A stretch of 64,000 bases of DNA, taken from the NCBI GenBank assembly GCA_032871835.1, contig CM065297.1, positions 23,180,098 to 23,244,097 on the forward strand, read 5' to 3'. The DNA is from Dipteronia dyeriana (lineage: Eukaryota; Streptophyta; Magnoliopsida; Sapindales; Sapindaceae). The notes beneath the pieces are model-generated. The model searched no databases and was not told the origin of the DNA. It saw only the letters and a program-made list of their open reading frames with translations. Every line of letters begins with the position of its first letter. Within the stretch, counting starts at the first letter, position 1. Position numbers and translations under genes: made by a program. Below are positions 12,075 to 22,499 of the stretch, piece by piece.

Positions 12075-12847
12075 AAAAAAATGGTGTCCTTTATACTGTG
12101 TTTAAACACAGTAGGTCACTCTCCAAAAGAGTCACTGCCTTAGTCCAACACCATTCCCCTCCGATAAAAGAATATATCCAATCTACTGCTTTGGATAATT
12201 GCCTAATCCCAGCCTCCACAACTGAACAATATGTTGATTTAGAGATTGATCAGCCCTTAATTGATCAATGGATCAAAGAAGGCTACTCTCATCTGCACAT
12301 CGGAGCCATAAGAATAATCCTCACCTTACATGGTAGGAAAGGACTTCCAGTCACGGTCAGAATTGCCCATCTCAACACGATCTACAAACAGTATGAACAC
12401 GTAATCATCGGAACGTGCCTGTCAACCCTTCATGCGGGGAGCATCTCACTCACCTACTACCCCAATTTCAACATCCCTCTTAGGGATCTAAACCTTCACA
12501 ATTGTCTCAAGATCCAACTCCAAATAGTAGGAGCTCCTATGATGCCAAATTCCTATATGGAAACGTTGCACCACCAGATTGCCTACAGACTTCAAGATCA
12601 TGCCCTTGATCTCCCCATCCCTGGACATACTGGAGACACCATCTTCATAAAAGCCGAAAGGGAAGATGAAGTTCCCACTATCATGCAGATTCCTAAGCAA
12701 CTGCCGAGAGAAAAGCTCACGGAGATCATGCCTCTCAAGTGGATCACTAACTATGAGAAGATCTTTCAAAACATCACTCTTGTTGTCGCTACAGACACCA
12801 AGTTCATCAAATTAGCCGATGGTTCCATCCAGACTACTTATGAATAA
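12075..12847 (+). pseudogene. Caulimovirid movement protein (30K-like), 5'-truncated
   Basis: An open frame of about 257 codons contains a 30K-superfamily movement-protein core: the segment STTEQYVDLEID, then IRIILTLHGRKGLP, then ITLTYYPNF-like and IPLRDLNL-like strands. Such proteins line plasmodesmata to pass virus between cells. The frame has no ATG at its head. It opens after TAA at 12074 and the first possible start is GTG at 12098, so the true amino terminus is lost or lies in another frame. It ends at TAA 12845-12847. Downstream sequence continues to look viral in another frame. Confidence 0.8.
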
Positions 12848-13430
12848 ATTGGCACTTCTACGACACAGGTGACCATCACTCCAGCTATAGAAACATCACC
12901 CAGTGCTCCTCCGGTGTTCCAGATCCTTATGATCCAACCTGTTACAACTGAAAAGGAAATCCCAATCCATCGCTTCGAATTGATGGAACTCCCGTTTATA
13001 CAGACAAGATCAACGACCATTTCATATGGGACGTTGACCTAGAAAGATGTGATGCTGACTGTGAATGCAGAGCTTGTTACAAACCGATGAAATCGCCTTG
13101 TAAATCCATTCGCTCTCGTCGAGATCCTAAGAACCTTCACAGTCCTTGGATTGGTTTACAACCAATAAAAAAAAGCCTCTCTCTATCTATGGTAGAGCCC
13201 TCCAAATCCTGAAAGATGAAGGATTACTTCTGGATGACCCAACAGAACAAACACTGCCTCCTACTCCGGCTCCCATTCCTTGCTTCATTTCCTCCAGCTA
13301 TGATAAGGACTTTCCATCTTTGGAATCCTCTTCAAACCCAGAAAGGAATTTATTTTCCAGGCCATTCATCCAATCTACTGAGGTCTTACATGACGGATCT
13401 CTGAAGTAGCCCTCACAGGCTGAACAAGTC
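12848..13430 (+). pseudogene. Viral region between movement protein and coat, frame-shifted
   Basis: After the movement-protein stop, a coding-like stretch resumes in another frame. It includes an aromatic/acidic and cysteine-rich segment near 13020-13080 (four Cys within about 12 residues), followed by a Ser/Lys/Arg-rich part. A third frame is open from 13146 to 13409. The Cys-rich motif might bind metal, but I do not recognise a named domain. Frame changes and stops mark it as decayed. Confidence 0.5.
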
Positions 13431-14321
13431 CTCAATTGGCACACTCATAACGCCACTGTTCAGAATAGAGTTCTCCACTCTATCGACCAGAAAATTGACC
13501 AGGTCTCATACCATGTTTCCCAACATGATCACCAACTCCAACATCTCTATTCTACACTACGCGACATGTATACAAATTTACAGTCGAGAGTTTCCCGGTT
13601 AGATGTTGATCTCCACCAATATATCAACCAAGGATATTTTGGCCCTGAATTTGACAACAAAGAAAGGGAAATCAGACAGCTCAAGGACCAGTTAGACCAG
13701 ATAACTCGGGACCACTTCACCAGCACACCTTATATCCCAAGGCCATATCCCTACTCTCTATCCTTGATCTTCCCTACTCAATCGCCACCCCCTCCTTCTA
13801 GTCCCCCTAATCATACCCAGTTTTTTAAATCAACTGGAGACCTTTTCAGAAAATACCCACCTTTGTCTATACCTCCTGAACAACCATCCTCAAGCAAGAC
13901 GAAAAGAACATCTCCTCGAAAAAAGAAACCATCGAGTACCCACAAGCATTCGCCACCAGATCACCAGAAGCATGCCTTTTATGCAGTTTCTCACCAATTT
14001 TTCTCTTCAGAAACCTCTGACAATCCTACAGAATCCTCTTATGATTCCCCCTCTTCGTGGGAAATGTATTCCCCAGATTCCTCGAGCTCTCTAGGCTTCT
14101 CAGATCATGCGAATTACTCTGACCCAGATGTATTGCCAGATCTTTCCCAGATCTACTTGGCTACCAGAGCTGACCCTCAACCATCCACCCAGCCAGTTGA
14201 CACATCTGAGTCTTCAGATGAAACCTCAGAGGAACCAGCTCCTATGGTGGACGAACCGCCTGACCCAAAGGCCCAGGACCCGGGCTCCACCCTAGAAACC
14301 TATAAATGGCTCTTGGTTTAA
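13431..14321 (+). pseudogene. Amino-terminal coat region: coiled coil, then Pro/Ser-rich acidic linker
   Basis: The frame runs through a heptad-like helix (about 13440-13720; repeated V/L/I spacing with Asp, Gln and Lys), then a Pro/Ser/Thr-rich basic segment, then a strongly acidic Ser-rich tail ending in an EETSEEPAP-like stretch. Caulimovirid coat precursors commonly have an acidic, disordered amino part that is processed away. The coiled coil could correspond to a virion-associated or assembly function, but that is inference. It ends at TAA 14319-14321, and the coat core resumes in another frame. Confidence 0.55.
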
Positions 14322-15308
14322 TTTTGACGACCTAACACCTCACCAATGGAGAAAAAGAATGTTAGAAATGAGCGCTTGGCTCGACCTGCATACAGCAAAA
14401 TGGGAAAACAACACGAAGTCCATTTTGACAGAATTTGTCTCCGGATTTACTGGATCTCTCAGAGATTGGTACCAAGCCCTTGGAGAATACCGACAACTGC
14501 AACTGGTTCGATGTGGTTTGGTATCCCAAGCAATGGGAATTATCTTCCCAGAGTTCCTCGGAGATGCCTCTCAATTCTATAAACAGACCAGACAAGAATT
14601 CTTTGAAATGAGAGTCTGTTCACTAGACAAGAGAGACATAGATTACCACTATAGGCGCATGTCTTTCAGGTACCATGCACTCAGTGGAATCACGATGAAA
14701 CCTTTAGACAGTTGTATTAGAACTTCCTCCCTACAGGACTTCAGGGAGAACTCCAAAGATTAATTGAATTCTCAGGCAGGGGCCTACGAGACATTACTCT
14801 AGGAGAAATCCATATGTTTACCCACACTGCATTAGATAAACTCTATGCCACCCAAAGAGTTTTTACAAAAATGATCAAAGAAGGTAGAAAGTATGACAGA
14901 TACTGCAAATTTCCTCCCACCTACCATATCAAATGCAACTCCACTGAACTATGCAACTGTAGAGGAAACAGGTCCCACAGAAGACGGAATTCCGAAAACA
15001 CACTCCGAAAAGACAATAATTCCTTAAACCCCAGGAGGAATAGAAAATATAATTATTACAGGAAGAAGGCAAGGAGATCATGGAACAAGTCCAACAAGTG
15101 CTTTGCCTGCGGACAGGAGGGTCACTATGCCAAGCAATGCACTAATAAAATAGCAAAATTTGCTAAGCTCATCCAACAGCTTAGACAGGTCGCTGATGAG
15201 ATCCCCTCATATGTGGACATTGAATCTTTCTTCTCAGAACAAGAAGATGTTAACCAGTTGACCTCTTTTATGGTCCACAATTCAGACGACTCCAGCACTT
15301 CCTCATAA
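14322..15308 (+). pseudogene. Coat protein core with CCHC zinc knuckle
   Basis: Two open blocks (14359-14763 and 14814-15308) give a helical coat-like core with Trp-rich helices (WLDLHTAKWE, then GSLRDWYQALG). They are followed by a basic Arg/Asn/Lys-rich stretch and one zinc knuckle of the form C-x2-C-x4-H-x4-C near 15098-15140. The knuckle and basic patch would bind nucleic acid, as in other caulimovirid coats. A frame break lies around 14760. An acidic tail follows the knuckle and the frame stops at 15308. Confidence 0.75.
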
Positions 15309-15785
15309 CAAACAGGATATACAGATCCTGATTCCCCTTTAGAAGCCAACCAAGCCACCGGTAATGGTAGTACAGGCCCTCAGGTCAAAATCCAGGTTCT
15401 AACAAGCAAATACTCCAAGCCCGTCCCTGTCATTGCTTATTTCGATACTGGAGCACATTTCTCAATGATGAATCCCAAAATCCTTCCTGTTGATGCTTAG
15501 AAAGAAGAAAAAAATGAGTTTCTAGTAGTCGATGGATAAATTTTCAATACTTACCTGATCTCCAAGCATAAAGTGGGCATACAGTTTTTCCCTTCGTTCA
15601 CCCTTTGGACTCAGGTCATTGGAACCCCTCTTTCAGACAAAGACATCCTCATCGGATGGGACATCTACGGTCAATCCAGAGCCATCAGAATCCTCCCTAA
15701 CGGAATCCGCTACAAAAGGGAGTTCAAACCCTTCATCGATATCCCCAAGATTTCCCCCCTTTCAGACATTAATCCAGATTTCTAA
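15309..15785 (+). pseudogene. Viral aspartic protease
   Basis: A retropepsin-like site reading FDTGAHFS lies at about 15440-15465. The downstream half has the ILIGWDIYG segment at about 15648-15672, typical of the second conserved part of caulimovirid proteases. Stops fall at about 15498 and 15537, so the domain is broken. In an intact virus this enzyme matures the coat and polymerase parts of the polyprotein. Confidence 0.75.
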
Positions 15786-16815
15786 CAAATTCAAGAAAAA
15801 CTTCTACAATTCTGTACCAACAACCATGCAGACTTCAAACATCAGCACCCACTATGGAAAAACCTTGACTTCTTCATTATACTCCCTTTCAAACTCAATA
15901 AAGATGTCAACCTAGCGAAAGCTACTCACTCAGGAATGTCCCCCTCTGACATATCCCTGGCAACTGTAGAATGTGACGAGCTCCTCAGACAAGGCCTGAT
16001 AGAGCCCACCTCTTCTCCATTGGCTTGCCAAGCTTTTTACGTTGAGAAAAGGTCAGAACAACTCAGAGGAAAGAAAAGACTCGTAATTGATTAAAAGACT
16101 CGTAATTGATTACAAGCCTCTCAACCTCTTCCTTCTAGACGACAAGTTCCCAGAGCCAATTCGTTATTTTCCCAAATTCCTGGTGCCACTGTTTTCTCCA
16201 AGTTTGACTTGAAAGGATCCTTCTGGTAGATTGGTATCTATCCAAATGATAGACCCAAGACGGCTTTCTGCCTCCCGAATGCCCAGTACCAATGGACAGT
16301 CTTACCTTTTGGGCTAAAAACAGCCCCTTCACTCTTCCAAAAGGCCATCACCAGGATTTTCCGTCCTATCCTCCATACAGCTCTACTATACATCGATGAT
16401 ATCCTACTATTTTCACCTGACAAGGAATCACATGATAAGCTCTTAAAACACTTTCTGCAACTCATTGACAGATATGGAATCATGTTATATGACAAGAAGA
16501 GCTCAATTGATGTTACTGAGATTGAGTTCCTTGGCATGAAGATTAAAGATGGGTCCTATGTTCCTGGACCTCATCTCGCTAAACAGCTTCTTGCCTTCCC
16601 AGATTTGAACCTTTCACAAAAGCAGGTCCAACAATTCTTTGGCATTATCAATTATATCAAAGACTTTATCCCACGAGCAAGCCATTACACTACAACCTTG
16701 TCCAAACTCCTCAAGAAGGATCCCCTTCCGTGGGACATCTCTCACTCCGAGGCAGTAGTCCACTTAAAGAGTGTCTCTCAGAGACCTCTCCATCTGCATA
16801 TCTCTTCTTCGGGAT
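15786..16815 (+). pseudogene. Viral reverse transcriptase
   Basis: Palm and finger segments occur in order: LLRQGLIEPTSSPLAC (about 15990), a PFGLKTAPSLFQ segment (about 16308-16345), and the catalytic YIDD box followed by ILLFS (about 16387-16412). FLGMKI then leads into a thumb or connection region. The domain is interrupted by a 19-bp tandem duplication at 16071-16110 that adds a stop and shifts frame, and by a TAG near 16228. In an intact virus it copies pregenomic RNA into DNA. Confidence 0.85.
16071..16110 (+). repeat. 19-bp tandem duplication disrupting the viral RT
   Basis: The unit AAAAGACTCGTAATTGATT occurs twice back to back. Nineteen is not a multiple of three, so the copy shifts the reading frame, and it also brings in a TAA at the junction. 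It falls in a conserved finger segment of RT. Confidence 0.85.
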
Positions 16816-17200
16816 AACTCATCCTACAGACTGATGCCAGTGATCACTTCTTGGGAGTCGTCCTCTTTGAAGAATCCAATGGAAAACATCACTACTGTGG
16901 TCATGCTAGTGGATAGTTCAAAGATGCTCAGAAACACTATCATACCATTTATAAGGAGATCCTTGCTGTGAAAAATGGAATCTCCAAGTTTGATTTCCAT
17001 CTCAGGACCAAGAACTTCATCATCGAAATGGATAACTCATCCTTTCCAAAGGTTCTTGAATTTTACAACAAGCTCCCCCCAAACCCCCAGCTCTTGAGAC
17101 TCAAGGATTGGTTCTCCATATATGAATTTTCCGTCAAACACATTAAAGGGCACCACAACATCATCCCTGATATGCTTTCGAGACCTCACCCTATCACCCA
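16816..17200 (+). pseudogene. Viral RNase H
   Basis: An RNase H core follows the RT connection. It has TDASDHFLG (about 16830-16860), a YKEILAVKNGI helix (about 16950), and the terminal HIKGHHNIIPDMLSR segment (about 17140-17180). Catalytic-type acidic residues are visible, but at least two stops (after the thumb at 16815 and near 16914) break the frame. RNase H removes the RNA template during viral DNA synthesis. Confidence 0.8.
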
Positions 17201-18135
17201 GATATCCTGGGTTGGTCCAATCCCCTTGATTTACATGATATCCTCACAGGCCTCTTCCTCAACAACTCCGCTTATAGTTCCACCACCTCTTACTTTCCAG
17301 CTAGAATTTATGGCTACCCTTCCACCGGGCCATATTCCCTCTGTTCAACAGGTCCATGACTTTACAAAATTATACCTCCTCAGGTATCTTGCCCAGATCA
17401 ACGATCAGGGTTGCCACCACCAGTTAGCCAACCCTAGCAAACCTTTCCTCGATCCTTTTATATCTCCACCTTTTTACTATTATTTCGACCAAGTACTATG
17501 GTTCCTATGGTGCTTATCGGTCCTCCACCACCATGCCATAATTTTTCCTCTCCAAGCATTATATGGCTTCGTCCAGAGCCCGACCTCTCCTAACCTCTGA
17601 ACCTTCCTACAGTGGTTCAATCCTTTATCCGTATGGCGTACCGAACTTACCAGGCATATGGGCCAATACCATCTTTAGAAAATGGACCCAGAACCGGCCT
17701 CCAAAGTATGTTGCATTTGGGTTTTTAGCAGGCCCTACAGGCACAACCCACATACCCAGCTTCTTTGGTCCTCCAATGTCAGCTACGAATGGGATACTTC
17801 GTATGACTACGAAAGATTGTATCAGACCGGTATCCAGATTTCTCTCATCAATTTCCTTTGTGACGTCAATAATGACAAAACATGCATCCTTTTCATCCTC
17901 CTAGAGGTCCCATGTGACCCAGCAAGAAGCTGGCACCCATTCTAGAACTCTTATCTTATGGATTCCTAAAACCAGGCTGACATGTGACCCTATTTCATTT
18001 GCGGGGCTTTTGACTCAGACAACAAATACCACGCCACCTGCAACCTCAACAGTCCATAGTTGTCTCGCCTACCCTATCTGTAAAATTATTAGTGTGTTTG
18101 CCAGCTGCCATAACAGCTTTCTAGTGCTTTGTTGA
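17201..18135 (+). pseudogene. Unidentified viral 3' coding region
   Basis: Overlapping open stretches in several frames (to 17600; 17563-17904; 17682-17945; 17914-18135) follow RNase H before the promoter region. The composition is rich in Pro, Ser, Phe and His, and I recognise no domain. Position suggests the carboxyl end of the polyprotein or the separate downstream ORF found in some caulimovirids. Frame changes mean the original protein cannot be read by eye, and I do not assign a function. Confidence 0.4.
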
Positions 18136-18230
18136 CTTTTGTATATTTATTGTTGTATGTTGGCCTCTGTCTTTGGCCTTATCCTTTGTAAGATAGGCTT
18201 GCCACTTGTTTGCTGAGTGTTTCCTTTTCC

Positions 18231-18240
18231 TATATAAGGA
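18231..18240 (+). promoter_or_regulatory. Pararetroviral promoter TATA box
   Basis: TATATAAGGA lies downstream of the last viral ORF, where caulimovirids place the pregenomic RNA promoter. It matches the core of the 35S-type TATA region. About 200 bp further on, TGGTATATCGGC (18436) partly resembles a tRNA-Met primer-binding site, but the match is weak. Confidence 0.7.
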
Positions 18241-18276
18241 AGCCCTCCTCTTTTTGGAAAATCATCAGAAAATCAG

Positions 18277-18282
18277 AATAAA
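18277..18282 (+). terminator. Candidate viral polyadenylation signal
   Basis: AATAAA lies about 46 bp after the TATA box. Caulimovirids place the poly(A) signal just downstream of the promoter so that it is skipped on the first pass and used on the second. The spacing here is short. Confidence 0.5.
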
Positions 18283-18671
18283 GCTTGAGTGTTTATGGCT
18301 TTCTAAACAGTTTCCCTAATCCTAATCTTCAGACGGTTCTATGTCTAGAACTATGATTCTTCAAGATCCCAGTATGCTCTATGCTTGCCTTGTATGAGGA
18401 CCCTGCATATCAGAACAAATTTTATTTTTCTAGTCTGGTATATCGGCTGGAATACCTGGACATATCCGGAACCAGAATGTTGCTGGCTAGGATAAACTCA
18501 GGTTTAACAATGCCTCGTACTGACCAGAACTTGGCTTAAGATCTCCACCTATCTCTGTTAGTATTTTGTAAGTAAATACCCTGTTAAGGCCATTGAGGAA
18601 GACCATCTGTGGGGAAAACGATACTATGATACTCTCTGTGAGATGGTCGTGGAGCTCTCTGCCGCCTACAT

Positions 18672-18673
<2 letters not shown>

Positions 18674-18716
<43 letters not shown>
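18674..18716 (+). repeat. (TA)n microsatellite at the right end of the viral relic
   Basis: An uninterrupted TA run of about 43 bp directly follows the last sequence that looks viral. Confidence 0.92.
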
Positions 18717-18718
<2 letters not shown>

Positions 18719-20214
18719 TGTTTTCATATATTTAGTCTGAAAATGATAATTTCATTAAAGATAAATATTTCATAAAATGATAGATTCATTAGAAGTACCA
18801 AGTTATTTATTAATATCATTGTCATGTATTAAAATAGTTGCTAATATATAAAATTTACAAAGATATACATGTAATACAATTTTTTTTTTTTTTACAAAAG
18901 CATAATGAAAACAGAGAAAAGAAAAAAGGTAATCATACAAGTCTGTTTCTCTGATACACAAGGGATATTCTATATATGATACACATGATATTTTTAGAGC
19001 TGTCTAGGGCAAAATGGCTACTGGCTACTGATGATGTGAATAAGGTTATTGGGGAATCAAAATGGGGTTTGATGAGTGATGATTGGGCTTTTGTTATTTT
19101 TTATTTGATAGAGTTTGGGCTATTTAAAAAACCCAAATAATTGGGCCTTTATGTTTTTCCAGTAGTTGTATTAAAAAAAATTGGACCCTCACTATTTATT
19201 AGGCTTTATATTTAATATATATTATAATTTTGTATATGTAATTATAATATATATATATATAATTTTATATATAATTTATTGGACATAATTGTAATTGTTT
19301 GAAACTTTAAAGGGTAAATTGGTTTTTTTGACACTTATCCCATGTCATGGGAAAAGTTATCCTAGGGTTTTGGGTAGTACAATTTTTTATGATTTTTATC
19401 CCACCTTGTCCCTTCATGTCCCATACTAAAGACGCGCAAAATGTGGGACAAGAACAAACTGTACCATATTGTCCTGTCCTGTCCTGTCATGTCCCGTCAT
19501 GTCCCGCGTACTAAACGCACCTTCAAAGGTCTAGTTGTTTTATTATTAAAAAAAGGTCTGATAATTTGATGTTGCAACAGAAGCAAAACATTAAATGGAT
19601 TATTTTTATACAAGTGTAACGATATTATTATTATTATTATATGTTATCATTTTTTTTATTAAATAAAATTGGAGTGACCTAGAAAGAAAAAACATCACAA
19701 TCGATCATATACTGAAAAAACCTAGGTATCCATCCATATTATAAAAATAATAAAATGAAAAGTAACAAAAACCAGAAAAACACAAAAACCAAGGAAAACA
19801 ATCCCAACAAAAACCTTGGCACGCATGCCAAAAAAACAGAAACATAAAACATCTCTTAAAACGAAAAGACTCTCGACCCATGTATGCAATTAGGTCAACT
19901 GACAAAGTGCAAATATATATAAATATATATTAATCGATTAATTTTATGTGAATGATATAAAATTTAACTTTTTGATATTTATATCTACTATATTTTATAT
20001 TAAAAATACTTAAATATTTAATTTTATCGTTAAAATAAAATGTATTGGTTAAATAGTGATTTGGTTTTTGAATAAAATACAAAATTGAACAGTATAATAT
20101 TTAATTTGGTCATTATATACTGCCACGACAGTTTGACAATATAACGTACCAAGCATATATACAGTATTTTTAAACGTCACAGCAATTTAAAAATAACGGT
20201 TTAGCAAACGTCTA

Positions 20215-20450
20215 TCTACTTAACTTTACAACTGATTATTCCTCTAGCACAGCTAAAGGTGATTATTTCAGAAGCTACAGTAATACCAAACTAGCTCTAA
20301 CCTCCTGTTTCCTCCTCAAAATCACTACCAAATCAATGTAGATTCTTAAATAAACAATTTGGGAAGGTTTTACCAAACATTATTCTCTTCCGAAAATATA
20401 AAATAAGTTGATTAACTTCTCAAAATCAATACAAAATTGACCCTTAATCA
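20215..20450 (-). repeat. MITE-like repeat, copy 3
   Basis: On the minus strand it reads GGGTCAATTTTGTATTGATT, then AGAAGTTAATCAACTT, then AATGTTTGGTAAAACC and AAGAATCTACATTGATTT, in the same order as the copy at 11275-11490. Boundaries are approximate. Confidence 0.5.
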
Positions 20451-20888
20451 AACTCAACATCAATCAGGGAATATATATATATACTCAAGGAATGAATGAA
20501 CAAAATTCTATATTAAAATATTGAGTCTGAATTCAAAACTAAATTGGCAAATTTTTGGAGTAAGGTGGATGCGGATTTGAATTCAATTTTTTCCAACGTT
20601 TTATTAATTATTTGTCGTACAAAAACTTTTTGAATTCCAGGTTGAAAAGGATTTCGCTAACAAAAAAGCTTTCAGTTCTGCCTAATATCCTTCTTTCTTC
20701 CAAATATTTTTATGAATACATTATTTTAATATATAATTGCACTTTTTGGGAACTAACATTCAAAAAATATAAGCTATTCACCGTAAAAATTGGATGTGAA
20801 AGACACTTATTGTTTAATCATTTTTTTTTTCAATTCCTATTTCATACAATATCGGGGGGAAATAATTTGTATTTTGGAATTATCTGTG

Positions 20889-20891
<3 letters not shown>

Positions 20892-20946
<55 letters not shown>
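20892..20946 (+). repeat. (CT)n microsatellite
   Basis: About 27 CT units in a row. Open frames across it encode only a Ser/Leu run and are not genes. Confidence 0.95.
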
Positions 20947-20949
<3 letters not shown>

Positions 20950-21344
20950 GGGATGTTACATATGTACATCAAAAATACATATCGAACAAGCTTAAGAACC
21001 CTTACCTACCTAATAAAAAGCTTGAATCTTTTCTGTTTTCTTTTCTAGTAATTGGTTAGTAAATGCCGTTTATTAGAAAGGAACATAATCAATCAGTACT
21101 GAACTAAACTCGTTAATGATTCTGAATAAACAAACAAAAATACATAGTTCTTTTTTATTAGGCAAAGTTATGGGACATCCTATGGCTGATATCAAAATAG
21201 AGTACTTTTTCTTGTCTAATTTTTTAGTCTTGGTATATGTTCATAAATTTTTGTAATAGGGAATAATAATTGAAGTGGGAATTTGCTGCAGCATTTTCCT
21301 AAAAATCTTATATAGTATAAACTTAGCATAAAATAATTCGTTAT

Positions 21345-22152
21345 TGTTGACGGCGACTTTTGGATTAATCACTCATCGAACAGGTAGTATGAATAAGTAA
21401 TCGAACTATAAATCAGAATATATAAAAAGCGAGAAAAAAGCATAAGATTTTATATGGTCAAACCCTGAGGTGGGGAAACATCCACGGTTGCCGATAACGG
21501 CAAGAGAAAAAAGAATCGACTAAGTTGATAAAAATTACACACACAATCTTGCTTGCTCTCCTATATGCTTAATTGACGCTCACCCTTTTATGGGTGTTGT
21601 TAAGGTCTATTTAAACATGCATAGAACCCTAATTCTTGGTGTACAAGTAAGGAAAGTTCCTGTAATTAACAAAAACTCTAACTTATTGGAGTCGTGTTAT
21701 CCTTCTTCCTTGTTTTATGTTGATTGTCTTTTGATTGTGTTGGATTTCTTGTCTGATCTGGACTTTGATATCTATAATGAAGTTTACTTCCTTATCAAAA
21801 TATGATTCTAGACACCATATTTCAGTAGGATTCATTCTTTACATGCTTGAGTCGTAACTTCCTTAAATCTGAATGCCGTCCACGTGTCACGCAACCGACC
21901 ACCTGTTATACCCGATCAAACTCGCTTTCCCCCCATCAGTGGTTTCACCCAATCACGACCTCACCCCCGACCATCTTGGCAGCCCTGATCGGGTCATCCT
22001 ACCTAGCCGTTTGTGTTATCTTGGTCAGGGGGTTTGCTGGATGTCCTTTGGTTAACTTGGGTTGATTCGATCAGGCTGACTTCTGGTGACATGGCACCCC
22101 CGACTCTTATATTTTGTTGTCATGTCATATCGTCCAAAGTTTACCCATAACA
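21345..22152 (-). repeat. 3' LTR of G2 (808 bp)
   Basis: On the minus strand it starts TGTTATGGGTAAAC and ends AAAGTCGCCGTCAACA. It contains GAATTAGGGTTCTATG and AAATAGACC around 21600, the core-promoter area it shares with the G3 LTR. Further along (21451-21490) lies a GGTCAAACC...GAAACATCCACGG block also seen in other LTR families here. Confidence 0.82.
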
Positions 22153-22163
22153 ATACCCCCTTA
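22153..22163 (-). other. Polypurine tract of G2
   Basis: TAAGGGGGTAT on the minus strand directly precedes the LTR start TGTTATGG. This is the expected place and composition for the primer of plus-strand DNA synthesis. Confidence 0.75.
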
Positions 22164-22410
22164 AACATACGAGACCGAGTGTCTCATTCCAAATGGAATT
22201 TACTCGGCGAAGTGTGTTTAATTTGATCTTTTTTCTTGTCTTGTAGCTCATTAATGCATATTTAATGTTTTACAACTAAGCGTTAACATCAATCACTCCC
22301 CGTTTCGATTGACGCAATCATTGAGCCACTTTTGAATTTTGAACAGTGCGTGATTTTTGAATTTTATGCACCTACTTTTACTCTCATCTAGTGATGCGTG
22401 TGTACTCTAA

Positions 22411-22435
22411 TGACGTCACCCATTCCTATATATAA
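22411..22435 (+). promoter_or_regulatory. Candidate promoter of the G2 antisense aORF
   Basis: A perfect TGACGTCA palindrome (22411-22418), a bZIP-type site, is followed nine bases later by TATATATAA (22427-22435). The aORF begins about 100-160 bp downstream. The orientation matches the aORF, not G2 pol, so the antisense gene may have its own promoter. This is inferred from motifs only. Confidence 0.5.
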
Positions 22436-22499
22436 TTCGATACTCTTCATTTCCCTCTCACGACTTTAGAGATTATCCAGTAAAAAACCCTAGTTTTTC

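Larger units (their letters stand above)
12060..18673 (+). mobile_element. Endogenous pararetrovirus (Caulimoviridae), near full length and decayed
   Basis: The order on the plus strand is movement protein, coat protein with zinc knuckle, aspartic protease, RT, RNase H, an unidentified 3' ORF region and an intergenic promoter. There are no LTRs and no integrase. That is the caulimovirid gene order. The MP-to-RNase H arrangement could fit florendovirus-like or petuvirus-like relics, but I cannot settle the genus by eye. Many stops and frame changes show that it is not functional. The right end lies on an (AT)n tract, a context reported for several plant endogenous caulimovirids. Confidence 0.88.
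18717..21344. other. AT-rich spacer without recognisable genes
   Basis: No coding region is evident. It contains a poly-T run at 18881, TA tracts near 19205-19280, a TGTCC/TGTCCTG cluster near 19470-19507 ending in GTACTAAACGCACC, MITE copy 3 (20215-20450), and a long CT tract (20892-20946). Confidence 0.7.

Noticed and set aside
20612..21059. Open frames across the CT tract
   Set aside because: Most of the peptide is a Ser/Leu run encoded by the microsatellite. No start context or domain.
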